Source of the DNA: Sialis fuliginosa
Lineage: Eukaryota > Arthropoda > Insecta > Megaloptera > Sialidae
Direction: 5' to 3'
Assembly: GCA_961205875.1 (NCBI GenBank)
Contig: OY540822.1
Coordinates: 13,704,501 to 13,768,500, forward strand
DNA length: 64,000 nucleotides
This document shows positions 13,476 through 27,300 of this stretch, in pieces. The notes below the pieces were generated by a model that was not told where the DNA came from, did no database searches, and saw only the letters and a program-made list of their open reading frames with translations. How positions within the stretch are numbered: the stretch's first letter is position 1; each line of letters opens with the position of its first letter. The position numbers and the translations under genes are program-made.

Positions 13476-16400
13476 AAAATTTATTGTAGAACAAGAGCAC
13501 TAACTTTTTTTAAAAGAGGGACATATATTTTTTAAACGTACATATAACGGGACGTAATTTTATGGAAAAAAATCTAACTATCTGCAACACTTCAGTTAAA
13601 AAAAATCATGTTTTACCCCTTTGAGTCTTACAAATATAATTTAAACATTTTTATTACTTTAAAAAATCGAGTTTTATTTAAATCAAATCGGTTTGCAGAA
13701 AATTTTAGCCATTGATATGAATTTTGAATAAAATCTACAATAAGGAAAATAATTCAAAAATGTTTTTGAGTAATACTTTTAAACAAAAGCAAAAAAATAC
13801 GAATTGAGCCTTGCGTATTAGTGTCTCGTACCTTATAGTTTTTCAATTTGTTTTGAAAGATATTCATTAATTAAGTAAAGATAATTTTTAAATTTTCGAA
13901 ACCCCTGTAAGATTTTAACGACCCTTGTCCTATTAATTATAAATTATTTTTTTCTGTATATACCCCCTCATCCCTCAAAGCCTTACGTAATCAATGGAGG
14001 CTCCTTAATATACATTATATTATAATTTTTAAATATAATTATATATGTATAGGAATCACAGAAAGTTAAAATCCCGATATTTTGAGCGTATTTTTCTCAA
14101 AACTTCAAAATTTTCATAATTCTTTCAGAAATTTAACTAATCTAACTTAATTTTCACATTAGGTACTACAATGTTACTCAAACCCAGGGCTTTTTTGTAA
14201 TATAACAAGGTGGATTGGCGTTTCGGTACCTTTTTTCATGACATAAGAAAAACTGCTTTAAATTTATTTTAAATGATATTTGAATATAATTCTCTTTAGT
14301 TAAAAATCTTGACAAGAAATGCGTTCCGGTAACTTTTTTTTTTAAAAAGCCCTGCTCAAACCAATTAAAATTTGTTGCAATGGAAAGTACCTATCTGAAA
14401 TTACATATTTATTAGGAAATTTTTTATTTTATAAGCTTTGACGTGAATATATTTTTTACAAATAATTTGATAGTTTTTAGAATTTTGTTTATTCTGACTT
14501 GACACAATATAACTACTGTGTCGATTTCGAAGGAATTTTCTCTTTTCGAAAGCCTAAGACGCTATAATTTATTTTATATGATAATTGATATTAAATATAA
14601 GGACAGGATCGTATTAAGCGAAATTTCATGTTTAGATTTTTTAACAAAAATACGTATGTATGTAAATAAAAAGAAAAAATCAAAGGTATTTGTAATATTG
14701 ATTATTTTTATATTGGATAATTATATCAGATACGTTATATATATATGTACCTATATAAAAAACAATTGATATTTTCTTATGAAAATATATAAAAATGAAA
14801 AGGATAATAAATTATAGTTATGATATTGATGTAATTAAACTAATATCATTGCCAGCAAAGTGGGGATGTGGTGCTAACCTAATTATTCAATATAAATTTT
14901 GAATAACTCAGACAGGTACGTATTAGAAAAATTACAGTTGATATTTTTTTAATAATTTTGAAATAAGCAGAAATTGCGGAATTAAACATACAAATGGTAG
15001 TAACAGGTATAATATAAAATCAGTATACCATTTCTATCTTAACTCTCGCTAATTATTTCTTATGAATGATATATTTGGATATAGATTAACAATATTATAC
15101 TACCCCTCCCCCCTCTCCTGAGTACGACTGACAAAAGTAATGATATTTATCAGATATAATTTTTTTAAATCAACTAGGGTGTGTATCATAGCTATAGCAA
15201 AAAATGTTAAAGCATAGGACCTAAATTAAGTTTGTATCGGTGGAATAAGGTTAGGTAGTAATCTATCACAATTTCCTATCAAATTATACGTTCAAAATCA
15301 AATGACCAGTATGTGTTACTCTGTTATACTAACATGAGGACAATTTAACTGAAACTGCAACGGTTCAATCTTCTTCCGTCAAAAAAAGATACATAGTCGA
15401 CTCGTATATTGTACTTATAAAAATCAAACCTATGGTCTTTGTATAAGCTTTTCAGTGCCGGATTTAAATGTGTGGAGGCCCCTAGTTATTTAATTATAAT
15501 TTATTTTCTAATAATAGTTATGAAAAAAAGTTGCACTTTCAAATAGAGTATCAAACTTATATGACAGTTCTCTTGAAGTTTAAACACCAATGGTATTAAA
15601 ACAGTGGTGATATTATGAAAATTATATTGTACTGTGTTGAAGTATCACTGATTTAAATTCTAAAACAAATCCATAGATAATAGCAAAGAATTAATACCTC
15701 GTTGAAAGTGCTTGTTAACTCTTTTATAATACCGGATGATAGTCCTGATGTCGGTCCTGTTTAAAAAAATGCCTGGGGTCAAAATTTTTGGAGAAAGGGT
15801 TAAAAGCAAATTTACAGTATACTTTTTGGAAGGGTGGAGGGAATTATGAAATGTATTTTTATAAAAAAAAAAACAACAAATATAGCAAACATATTTACAA
15901 TTTATTTCCACACAGTATCATTATAAAAACAGGTATTAACTGTATATTTGGTAATATTAAAATCGAATTACAGAGAACCAATAGCAAATAGTTTTTGTAT
16001 GGAAGGTAATAAGATACCAGAATGAAATAAGAAAGATCAGCCTGCCACTACACGATAAAATCTGCATAGAAAATTATACGTTAAAGATTTTTATTAGAGC
16101 TGTTATGCAAAATATAAAGAAAAAGCCAGTTAGTAGTGTGCAATAAATTTAATTGGAAGCGGTATAGGTACATATGTTGTTAAAATCAATTGATTTTATT
16201 ATTATCTTTCTCATGTACTTTTTTATACTTTGTATTATATTTTTATTTAATTTATCTATAATATATAATTATACAAAATACATAATTAACAAAATATTTT
16301 TGTTTAACAATGGTAATTGAATAAATTATAATAACAAATACATATTCTATAGTGAAATTGTTGAGAAATAATTTATAAATATTATTATTTCCATTAATCA

Positions 16401-17740
16401 ATACATTTCTTAACGGTCAATATACTTTTATAATTTTAATTACTAAACTAAAATATTATGGAATTTTTAAATGTAAAAACTCAGTCAAATTATTATAGGT
16501 ATATAATTTAAATTGAGTGGAGTTTTTATGAAATTTAGTTAAAATACTAAATACAGATTTGACCATGTCATTAGATTAGACAATGGTTTAAAATCTTATA
16601 TATACATATATGTGTACATATTTATAATTATAATATATGTATATATATGTATGTACATATGTATATACGTATGTATATCTATAGGTAATCAATACTAGAA
16701 TAGCTGTACCAATTCAATGTAATAACATATTAACAAGTTGATTGCGATGAAGAATTTACACACAATTCATCGTGAATTCATTTTGCTAAATTATAAATAT
16801 CACATGATTTCTTGGGCTTCCTAACTTATATCGAAATCACAACAAACATTTAAGTTATTTTTTTAAATAACGTAATATACCGAAACATATTTTTCAACTT
16901 CATTTTGGCCCCCAGAGAAACTTTAAAACATATCGTTTGACAATCAACCTATTAACTTTAAGATATAACCATATCATAGTTGATACTTCTATGTAATATG
17001 TAATTTGAAGTCATATATATTTTTTAAATTAAAAATGAAACTATTCTTTAGGCAACAATAAATCGTATTATATTTATTTGTTTATTTTATGTAATAATAA
17101 CATCAAGAATATTGAATACTTTAACAAATCTTCGGCTGTGTTTAGCCAACATTGAACCAGAACAGATATGTCTAAAACATGCGGCAGACTTAAGAGGAGA
17201 GTTTATAGACAATAAAAACTCTTTCCACGTGAGGTTTCTTAATCAAGTAGACACTTCTATTTGCATGATAAACAAAATTATTTCAACAACTTTATTATAA
17301 CATATCAACTTTGTCAAACGTGACTAGAAATGTGTACTTAGAGAAAATGCATAGGGCAAACCCACTTGAAAAGGGCTCTAAGTGTACGTTATCCAAGCAA
17401 TCGAGCAGACTCGACTAATTCACATTCCTAAATAGAATTGCTAACTTCCAGACCTCATACTCCTAGTATCCGCATTGTATACTTATAAAATATGTAACTT
17501 AAATTGTATCGATCTATTCGTTTTGCACTCTCGAATGTTTTGGAATTTTAGATTTAAATAAAACTATGCAAGAGTTAGCAATCCTATTCCCAAGATTAAT
17601 TTTATAAGGTTAAGGATAAAGTTTATATTCAATGTTAATAACGGTAAACGACAGAAAAAATATGCATTGCGAAAACCTTAAACTGACTATACACATTTTT
17701 TGTACCGTCAACCGTGTTCATAAGAATTATTTTATGTTAG
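13476..17740. other. Intergenic stretch between Gat first exon and Cadps
   Basis: AT-rich and without a supportable exon. An open frame at 17112-17300 (plus) has no splice or start context that sets it apart from chance. A segment at 15528-15662 recurs inverted at 32948-33105, so it is repeat-derived. There are TA-rich tracts near 16600-16680. Confidence 0.6.
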
Positions 17741-17749
17741 ATACATTAT

Positions 17750-18302
17750 TTATTAAACCGCGCAAATGAATATAAAAGATAAAATACATTAGTCTTGTGA
17801 ATAAAATCGAAGCGCGCCTAGCAGGCTAGTTAATACATTACAATATATAATTTGTTTTTATATTATCTTATTTGTCTGGACGCGATCTTACCGTGAGATC
17901 AACCGTCTGACGAAAGTGATGTGAACAAGAAAGCAGAAAACCAGTAAACGCTATACTATCTAAGTTACATGTTGGCATCGTCTCATCTGTTCCAATCCGA
18001 ATGCTTCGATACCATCTGTGCAGTAGATAAGGGTACGATGAGACATATAATTGGATCGACAGCATTGGGATCGGGGCAACTGACGTGTCCTCTTGTCTTA
18101 CTACCTAGTGTTGGTGCATGTTGTTCCCTTCCTAGTCGTCCATCGGAACGTAAACATAACAGTTTATTTCAAATATCAACGCGATAGCTGTATTATATCA
18201 TATTATTTCATCAATAAATTGTTTCCAAGAACTCTCAATTGTTTATATAATGACAATAACATTGCAACTATAATTTTTACGAGATACATTATCTATACTA
18301 TA
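17750..18302 (-). other. Probable Cadps 3' UTR
   Basis: The region downstream of the Cadps stop codon contains an unusually balanced-composition block (about 17870-18180) compared with its flanks. A minus-strand AATAAA polyadenylation signal lies at about 17749-17755 (plus TTTATT). Reading frames are interrupted and no splice sites were found, so it looks transcribed but untranslated. Confidence 0.5.
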
Positions 18303-21300
18303 CTAAAACCAACTGGTTCCACCACCAAATTTTGTACTGAGTCCTCCGATGCTTTTCCCGAACAGATTTCCAACACGTCCGACGACGACGGAAGTCACGT
18401 TGCTGATATTGATATTCCCGTCCTCTCCTAGGCTCTCCATGATGTTCACTTTCGGTTTACTACGCTCTCCGTCATCTCCACCTTCTCCGCCACCTCTAAA
18501 ATAGAACATCTCTCATTATAAATACAAAACTGTAAACCTATCTTAGTTGACTTACTCTCCATCATCATCTTGCTGTCCCATTAACAAGGCGCAGGTAGCT
18601 TCTTCGGCTTGCATACGCTGCGAAATAGTTTGGTATGCCTTTGAATTTAATTTATCTTCCATTACTCCTTGGAGCTCAAAATCTGAATACATTTTCTACA
18701 AATAAGAACAGTAAACGTTATATGTTATCTAACTACATATTTTACAGCGCAATCAAATACCTTGATTATGTGGGAAAGGCACGTACACTGATAGAAATGC
18801 AGGGAATGGTCTAAGCGATCTGACAGCCAATTACACAAAAGGTTTATTTGACTAGTGTACCATTGTTCGAAAAAATTCAGAATCCATAGCTCATCGTTGA
18901 CTTTGCTTCGAATTTGGTCCATGCAGTTTCTTGTAAAATTCACATAACCTTGGCCCATGTCTTTACCAGAACCCGAAACATTCTAGAACACGCATAATCA
19001 ATAATTTAGATAAGAATCAAAGCTATTAACAAATGTATAACGTACCGTAATACTCAATATTGAACCGATGAGACTCCCTTCATCGTAGCGAGACAGTTTC
19101 GACAACGTTGCTTCCAGAACAGACATGAGTTTGCTAATCATACCTTGGTTCATGCTCGCTAATGTTTTATCGATCTGATCATCGATTTTGGTATGGTACT
19201 GATGCTTAGATAAACCAATTAGTTAAAGGGAAACAAACATAAACATAAATAACACTACATTTAATAATATGACAAATAACTACATACAACAAAATGGTAA
19301 AGCGATACTTACAACATCTATGCCGTCTACAGCACATAACTTGAAGGACTGATTCTTGGCATCGAGTATTACATTAACCATAGCACACATTTCTGAAGGA
19401 ATAATGTAATCTGTTGATATAAACGTTACAGATTTCTTAAGCCACTGTTGGAATGACGATTCAGTGCGTTGTATACAAGATTCAATCATATCACACGCCA
19501 TCAACTTGAGCCTTTGTTCCAAATGTTGTCTAAACTCCATATCCGGCCAATGTAGATCTCTGATAAATGATTGCAATGCGTCCAGTTTCCAGAAGAGGTC
19601 CTCTGAAGTCGCACAACCATTTCTACATTTCAAATAGAAAACATTATTTATAATCCTAAAGAATTCGGGTAAGGACGTACCCTTTTATTTCCCACCGTTC
19701 TTTTTCGAATCCTTTGTGGATAGACTGAGCTATCGACGATTCCATAAGATCAACATATCTGACAACTAAAGGTGCGAATGTGTCTCGAAGATGCTGGTGA
19801 AAACGACCATTTTTCAAATTATCTGCAACCAATATTACAAATTATGTTCGTGTTATGAGTTAAAAAAAAGTCCGTATACTCACCATCTGTCCTTAAATAA
19901 TCATTCATTATTTGAAACAATGGAAAAGAATCCCAAGTGTCTGGAGGTTGTTCTGCAAGAACTCTGTCCATGTCGACAGCGAATAGCGACCAAAATATCT
20001 CAGCATGTTCTACAAGAAGATCGCTGAACCAAGCAAACGCCTGTTTACATAAATGCCAATATTATTGAGTGTTTGATAGAAGAAACAAATGTCATTAACT
20101 CTACGCTATTGTACCTAATCCGTGTGAAGACGGTTTAGTATTGTACAGTATTGTAATATGGAAGTGTTTCACAGCACAGTAAGGAAAAGTATGAATACAG
20201 ATCATGCAAATGAATCAAGAGAAAGTAAAGCACAGTTCAACGCCACCATCCAGAGATACACCAGCGTACAAATGTCTTAGATAAGAAATTAAAATCGAAA
20301 TAGAAATGGAGATGGAAAACAAATGAGCAAGAGTATGAAATATGGAATTAATACAAATAACAGTTCTGTATATAAAGATGTCTAACACATTTGTACGACA
20401 GCATACATCTAATTTGACAACCGAATATTTTATATTCATATCACTTAATATTTTGTATTCTGCCAATAAGTGAACCATGCATATTTATTTTTAAACAATT
20501 ACTTTTCCTTCTGAATAACACTTTGTATTTAGGCTACTTTCTCACTTGACAAATCATTACTCTTGTTGAAAACGTAAACGTTTAGTAATGAGTGAGAATG
20601 CAGCCTTGTATTGACAATTATTTAATTATAAATATTGTTTAGCTGCATAGTTCAAAAATGTAAGTATCTTAACTCCTTTTTGACAGAATATCCATTCTCC
20701 ACTTTAACTCTTTCTACTCTAAATTGTACATCAAGTGTATTGGTGATCTGTGTAATAAATTTTATTATATCTTATTGAATTGAATGTATTGACATTTTAA
20801 CACATCTCGATTTGAAAGTGTACACTTATTTTATCGTGAATATATCAAGCAACATTTATTTCTTATATTAGTGCATTGAGTGAATGTTAATGGAATCTAC
20901 AAATGTTATTTCTAAGCCAGCGCACCAAAGTCATTGTTATGATTATATTATAAAGTTAATAATAGGATGCGTTACTATTTTCAAGTTATTCACATATAAT
21001 TTAAAACATATACGTTCTTAACGCAAAAGAGCAGAAAGGATTAAATCAAGGGAACTATGCAACCATACTTATAACATTGTTCTGTCAAAAATACTTCATT
21101 AATTATTATTAACCAATTAGTTTATATATTTTAATTTTTTGACGAAACAATGTATCATTACCAAATGAGTAATTGTCATTTTTAATTTTGTTTATTTACT
21201 TGATATAGGTATAAGTATACTTGAGCAATTACAAATTTGGTTTTATACATAAAATAACATTGTTCATCTGACCTGACAGTATTCTTAGTAAACATCTATA

Positions 21301-24300
21301 CATGCTGAAAGACGGAGGAAAAACAACATCAATAGCACACTAAAGCGTAAGGTATCTGATCACTCAAGCAATAGTTTATAAATCAAGACCTATCGTTTTG
21401 ATCGTTATTTAAAAAATATAAATTGTTTATATTTATTTTAATTTGTAATTTATTTAATTAATTTATTTATTTATAGTTCATATACTTATCATTTTTTATG
21501 TTTTATTATTTGTTTATAATTAAATTAAAACGACAGGTCTACAATTACAATGGTTTTAATTTGATCACGATGAATTTGGAAACATACACGTCAAGTTAGA
21601 TGACAATACATGCAGTGCTATTTTAATTTACAAGAAACATTAAAAAGATATTTTGTTTGAATGAAAGACGTTCACAAAAAATAAATGTGAACAAAATGGT
21701 AGGTGTTCAATTAAAACAGCACTGGGCTCCACGTATCTACGTGACACACGCTAGGTCATGCGACCCTTTGTGTAGATAAAGTAAAAGAGAGTACATGCCC
21801 TGGGTTTGGGCGGTGTGTACGTTGCATGCGCTGGCATGCAATAGCGGAACACAGTGACTTGTTTGCCTTCACGCGCGCCTGCGCCCGCAGGAGATGGCTG
21901 GGCCTCTGGGGACGGGGGTGCACGCAACTATATACACACACATAACACAACAGAGATCAGTAAGTAGTACAAATAGAGTATGTGTTATTGTCAGAGTGTT
22001 ATCGCCGGTGTCCTGAAGAACGGTTGCGACAGACAGATAGAAAGATACAAGCACCCACATTTAACTACATCGAGGTCTAGCTCATTCACATCGATCGTGA
22101 GAAAGTGGACACCGATGTGTTAACATCTCGTTCTTGTTTCCCAACAAACCGTCCAGTTCGTTCGGAAATACCAAAAACTACATTATGCCAATTATTAGTA
22201 CTTGGTATATAGTATGTGCAAATCATCTCCACACGTCTCTTATGAACCGCATGTGTCAGCCGTTCACAAGCCACACAGACCAACTATAGACACTCAAAAC
22301 GGACATAAATTATTTGCCAAATAATCATGTACATCTTTGTCATAAACTGATGTGTCAATTTTAATACTTCAAGATGTATTTATGTTAAAATTAATTTTAC
22401 CCTAAATTATTTATGAAAAGCTGGTTACTGAAAAATGACATATCAACTTGTGGAAAAGACCCGTATATATTTCCCTTTAAGTTTCTATTTGTCTCCTTAT
22501 TACGAAACATATATATTTTTCCGATGTGTCTTTTGGCTTTTGAACAGCTCATGTATAACAATGAAGATATAGAATGAGATGACTTACACATTTATTTATG
22601 TATATATGTATTTATAATTGTAATATTTACACGCTGACATCCATCGAAGCCTACCTCTGCGTAATGCTCTTCGTTTTGTTGAAGCAAATCGACGCATAAT
22701 TCGGCTAGATGAATCAAATCCTCTAGTTTTTTCTGAGGACTCACAGTTATTTCTCCAGTTCTTTCATCAACAATTCCTCCTCCTACAGTTTTGTAAATAA
22801 TTTATATTATCGATTAATTAATTTTAACTATAGTAGTTATCATTACCCTCTATTTTAGTTTCAGCTGACAATCGTGTATAATTGACCAGAGCTGCAGTTT
22901 CTAAACATTTCTTAATCATTGCTCTTACATCTTCAGGAGGTACTGGAGTAACAATATCTTTCATTAACACTCTCTCTAACAACGAAAGTGTCGCCTTTAA
23001 AGCACCCTCTGGTCGTCCAAAAGGAAAACAATACCTGCAAAAAATTCATTCCAAATGTTATTAAGTTATCTAAAACAGTGCTTCTTAAACTTTTTGATGT
23101 CGCGGCTCCCCTGCAACTCAAATTGATAACCCACGGCCCCCTTAATTTTTTTTTTGGAACCCAAGATAAAAAAAAAATTATTTATTTAATTTTCACTCCT
23201 GTACAACTGTAGTGCTATCTAGCCGTAAAGGAAGTATTTAGGATTCTCGCCAACAGTTTAAAATTTTTGATTTAAAAAAAACAGTTGTAAAAATATAATC
23301 ATTTTAACATTTCAGCATTTTAACAAAATTTCATATAATCATAATTTAAGCAAGTATGTACATCAGTGGCGAGGCGTGAATTTTTTAATAAGGGAAGCAT
23401 ATTTTGTCAATCCTCCCTCTCCTACTAACAAAAAAAACTAGTTATGAAACACTTTAAGTTCAAGCTTTTACTTTTTTAAATAAATTCTTATATATTTTTA
23501 TAGTAACTAAATGATTCTACGTCTTATTCTCTTGTATTTTAGTCGATAAATGTATGACGAGTTGAAGTTCACTGCAGGAAATACCACTTTTCACGTCATT
23601 TTCTATACAATAAACATACTTTTAACGAAATCAAAAATTCGAATTTTTTTAGTGAAATTTCCTGCAGTGAACTTCAACTCGTCATACAAATATCGACTAA
23701 AAAACAAAAAATAAGACGTAGAGGTATTATAGTTTTATAATTGAGCGGCCCACTACTTTAAGAAGCACTGATCTAAAACACAATCAAGACAACAATATAC
23801 ATACCTAAAATTAGTTATTTGGTGTTCTAGTAAAACCCTTAGCCGTTCTTTAATATCCATAAACTTTTCTTTTTCTTCGTGCGTTATGCTGCCGACTCCA
23901 TCTGGTCTATTTCCATGAACATGACTGGCACAAAATGCAAAACTATAGTGGATCAGGGTCGGATCTATCATTATATTTTTCTCTGCCCTATCTAGAAGAT
24001 CTGATAAGTAACACAAATGCCTATAGCAACCTCTAACACCATAACGAGCACAATATTCATCCAAAACAAATACTTGTCCTGGACTGAACCATCCCTATAA
24101 TAAATGTAGTTAATACAAATTGTCCTAATATAATAATACAGTGCAGTGACACCAACCAAAGAACAGTATGGATCATTTAAACGGTATTCTAACGTTAAAT
24201 TTTGTAATAATTTAAATAAGAAGGCATGGTCGAATGTACAAGGATCTGCAGATATAAAGTCTTCCATCCCGTGTTTCCGTGCGCGGTCAGCATCTACAAG

Positions 24301-27300
24301 AAATTAATTATTTATTATTTAATTAACTAATTATCTATTATTTAATTTATATTTATTATAAACTATTCTATTATTAATTAATCAATTATATTATTTAAGT
24401 TCCCTTTATGTGATATAGAGGAAACTTAAAAAATGTAATATTTAAACCACTTTAAAATAAGAGTATTTTTACACACCTCCTTGAATTTTTGATATTGTAG
24501 AACTTTTATCTTGTAATGTTAAAGGTGGTGAAGGTTTATGCGATTGTCCTGTAGCTCTATACATTGCCATTACCCATAAATGGCATTCATTTTCATCATC
24601 GCTAGCATATAAAATACTGTCACCTTCACGAACAGCATTGAAGAAAAATCGCCCACCTTCCAAGTCTAAGTGTTCAATGTTAAAATAATGGTTAAATGAA
24701 AACTAGTCAAACAAAAAATTAATAAAACCATGCAATTAAAAAACTAATTCTACACATCTAACATCAATCAGAAACACATTGGCTTACCCATGCTGACCAT
24801 CAAATTAGCTGTAACAGAAAACGGTTACTTAGCTATAGAGGAGTCAGTAAAATGAATAGATCGGTAGTAGTTACGAGATCCGGCATATCATTTGTTTGGA
24901 ATTAACGTACTGTTTCAGTTTGTTTTTATGTATTTTTTTAAACACATATAAAACGCTCTGCTTACCACTAGAAGGTTCGATGTAATCGACGGTATATCCA
25001 TCGAGTTGCATCATTTCCGAAGGCTCGGATTTCTTTTCTTTATAACTACACATCGCAAAGGTGTATTGAGAGACTTGAACGAGTACGTAATAACGCTTTT
25101 TCCACTTCTTCCACACAGCTTTGCCAATCGCATATAAATACCTAAATACCAAATATACGTGAATCAGCTAAATACAACAAGTGGCATGTGAATATGTATT
25201 TTACCCGCAGTGTTTCATATTTAAAGGTTTATCCATACGACAGGCGATCTTAATTCTTAAATCTTGGTCCGGCAAATTTTTCGGAACGACCATTTTGTGC
25301 CATTCTGGCGCCTATTGAACATTTGATTAATCACATGTCTTATAAGGGTTTGTGTAATGTTGACCTTACCTTAGATGATAAAGGCGTCGGCCTAAGTATG
25401 ACTTTACCGAGCTCTTTGTCCTCCAATGCGAGCATGCCGGGATTTTCTGTGTAAAGCTTGACTTTAACGACAGGCAACGGGTGAGTGGTGCAGAAGTCGC
25501 CTTGCGTGTCCCACCTGCAATATAATTAAGAAATTTGGTTGGATTATATTATATTATATTGTATATGTACATTGGCTTCGACGCTTCTGCTTGATCTGTC
25601 TGTAAACGTTCTCCGTTCTCGACCTCCATGGTGCAGTAGACGATGCGGTTTGGCGCGAGAGACTTGATGCCTTTGACTTCCATGACGACGACCTGCGGTG
25701 GAAAGCAGAGAAACAGAGATCAGAGCAGAGTGTAAACAGTCATCGCGAACACTCACCTCTAGTTGGAACGTCAAGACGACGTCGAGTTTGGTGAGCTGCG
25801 TGTCCCCATCAGCAGAGTCGCCCTCCAGCTTGGCCAGCGATCCTTGGGATCTGTCGAGCGTAACAATCAGAACACGACCACGCATCTCATTGTCAATGGT
25901 AACAAACGGTAGCAAACTCTCTACAATGCTCAGAGACATGAGCCGGACTCCCAACATTTACTAAACCATCTAATCGTGCAAACACATTACAGTCATGGCT
26001 CAATAGTACTATTAAACCTACCCAAGCCATCGATATAAATTAAAGTATGTAATGTATATATTATAAATGTATAAATATTATGTATGTAAAAATCTAACCA
26101 ATCATTTGTGCTCAATATTTACCGTTACCACGAGTATATTTTAAACATGATAATTTCCAACCTTAAGCACGAAAGCTTTGTGGATATATCCGTGTACGGT
26201 TTGCTTCCGGAAAGTTGCCTGGCGGATGTATCCCTGAAAAGCTTGGGAAGGGTTAATTGGACCGGTACATATCGCAGACCTTTGGTGTGTGCGTCTCGTG
26301 TGTGTGTTGGCTGCGAGAGTGTGTGTGCGGTCGTGTGTACCGAACACCAAAGATCATTTACCTGTGGTTGTATCGCTTCAGCTTCTGTAGGCCGTATTTT
26401 GAATCCATAGACCCTTTAGATACTGGCAACGACTCCAAATTCGCCATCAATAGATTTATAGATGATTTTAACTCTTCGATGTAAAGCGATTCCATCTCTT
26501 TTAATAAAAATTTAGGCATCAATTTGCGATTCTGTAACAAATTCAAACATTGAATGTATTTATCAATTTTACAATTTCATCTACATTATTCATACCTTTT
26601 CCATTTCTTGTACTCTTTGCATTCTACCATCCAATTCTCTTCTGATTGCGGCTGCTTGTTCATCCGCAGAATCTAACTGTAAGAGAATAAAACGTTAATA
26701 CTCATACATTTAATGATGTACTACATTTATAGATCACCACACAACTCGTAAGTATCCAATACAATTCCCATCTTCACTCTTGTTTTTTTATTATTGAATT
26801 TGGATCGTCTATCAAACAATCTGGTAAATAAGTACAATGTAAAGAATATAAACTCAACTTACTAATAAGGCATTGAAGAGAAGTTGATGTTCAAATTTTT
26901 TGATTCCGAGTATTTGTTGAAACATATCATACAATTGCTCTTTAGATAAAATAAGTTCTGAATTAAGAGACTGTTGTTGCATCCTGGAAGGTCTTTTTGA
27001 TTCTTCGTCACCAAGTCCTAGACGGAGTAACCCAATTAGTAAATGTTGCGACATAAATATATCAAGATGCTGTTTTTAGTAGTCTGTAACTCTCAGTTAC
27101 CTCGCTTTAAGTTACAAACACGAGATTTAGGAATGTGATGATTCTTATTTTATATAAACATTTAAAATATAAAAACATTGGCTAACAATGCACATATAGC
27201 AAAAGCTGTAAGGCAACATTGAATTTTGTTCATAAAACATACAAATATCTACAAGTACAGTTCAATAAATAAATGCTTTTCTTCTCGATTTTAAAATATA

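Noticed and set aside
17112-17300. 62-codon plus-strand frame in the Gat-Cadps intergenic region
   Set aside because: No splice or start context, no recognised family, and length expected by chance in this much sequence.
25544-25964. Long open frames on both strands across the Cadps C2 exons
   Set aside because: They read through introns between 25850-25757 and 25692-25571 or lie antisense to them; the spliced exons explain the signal.
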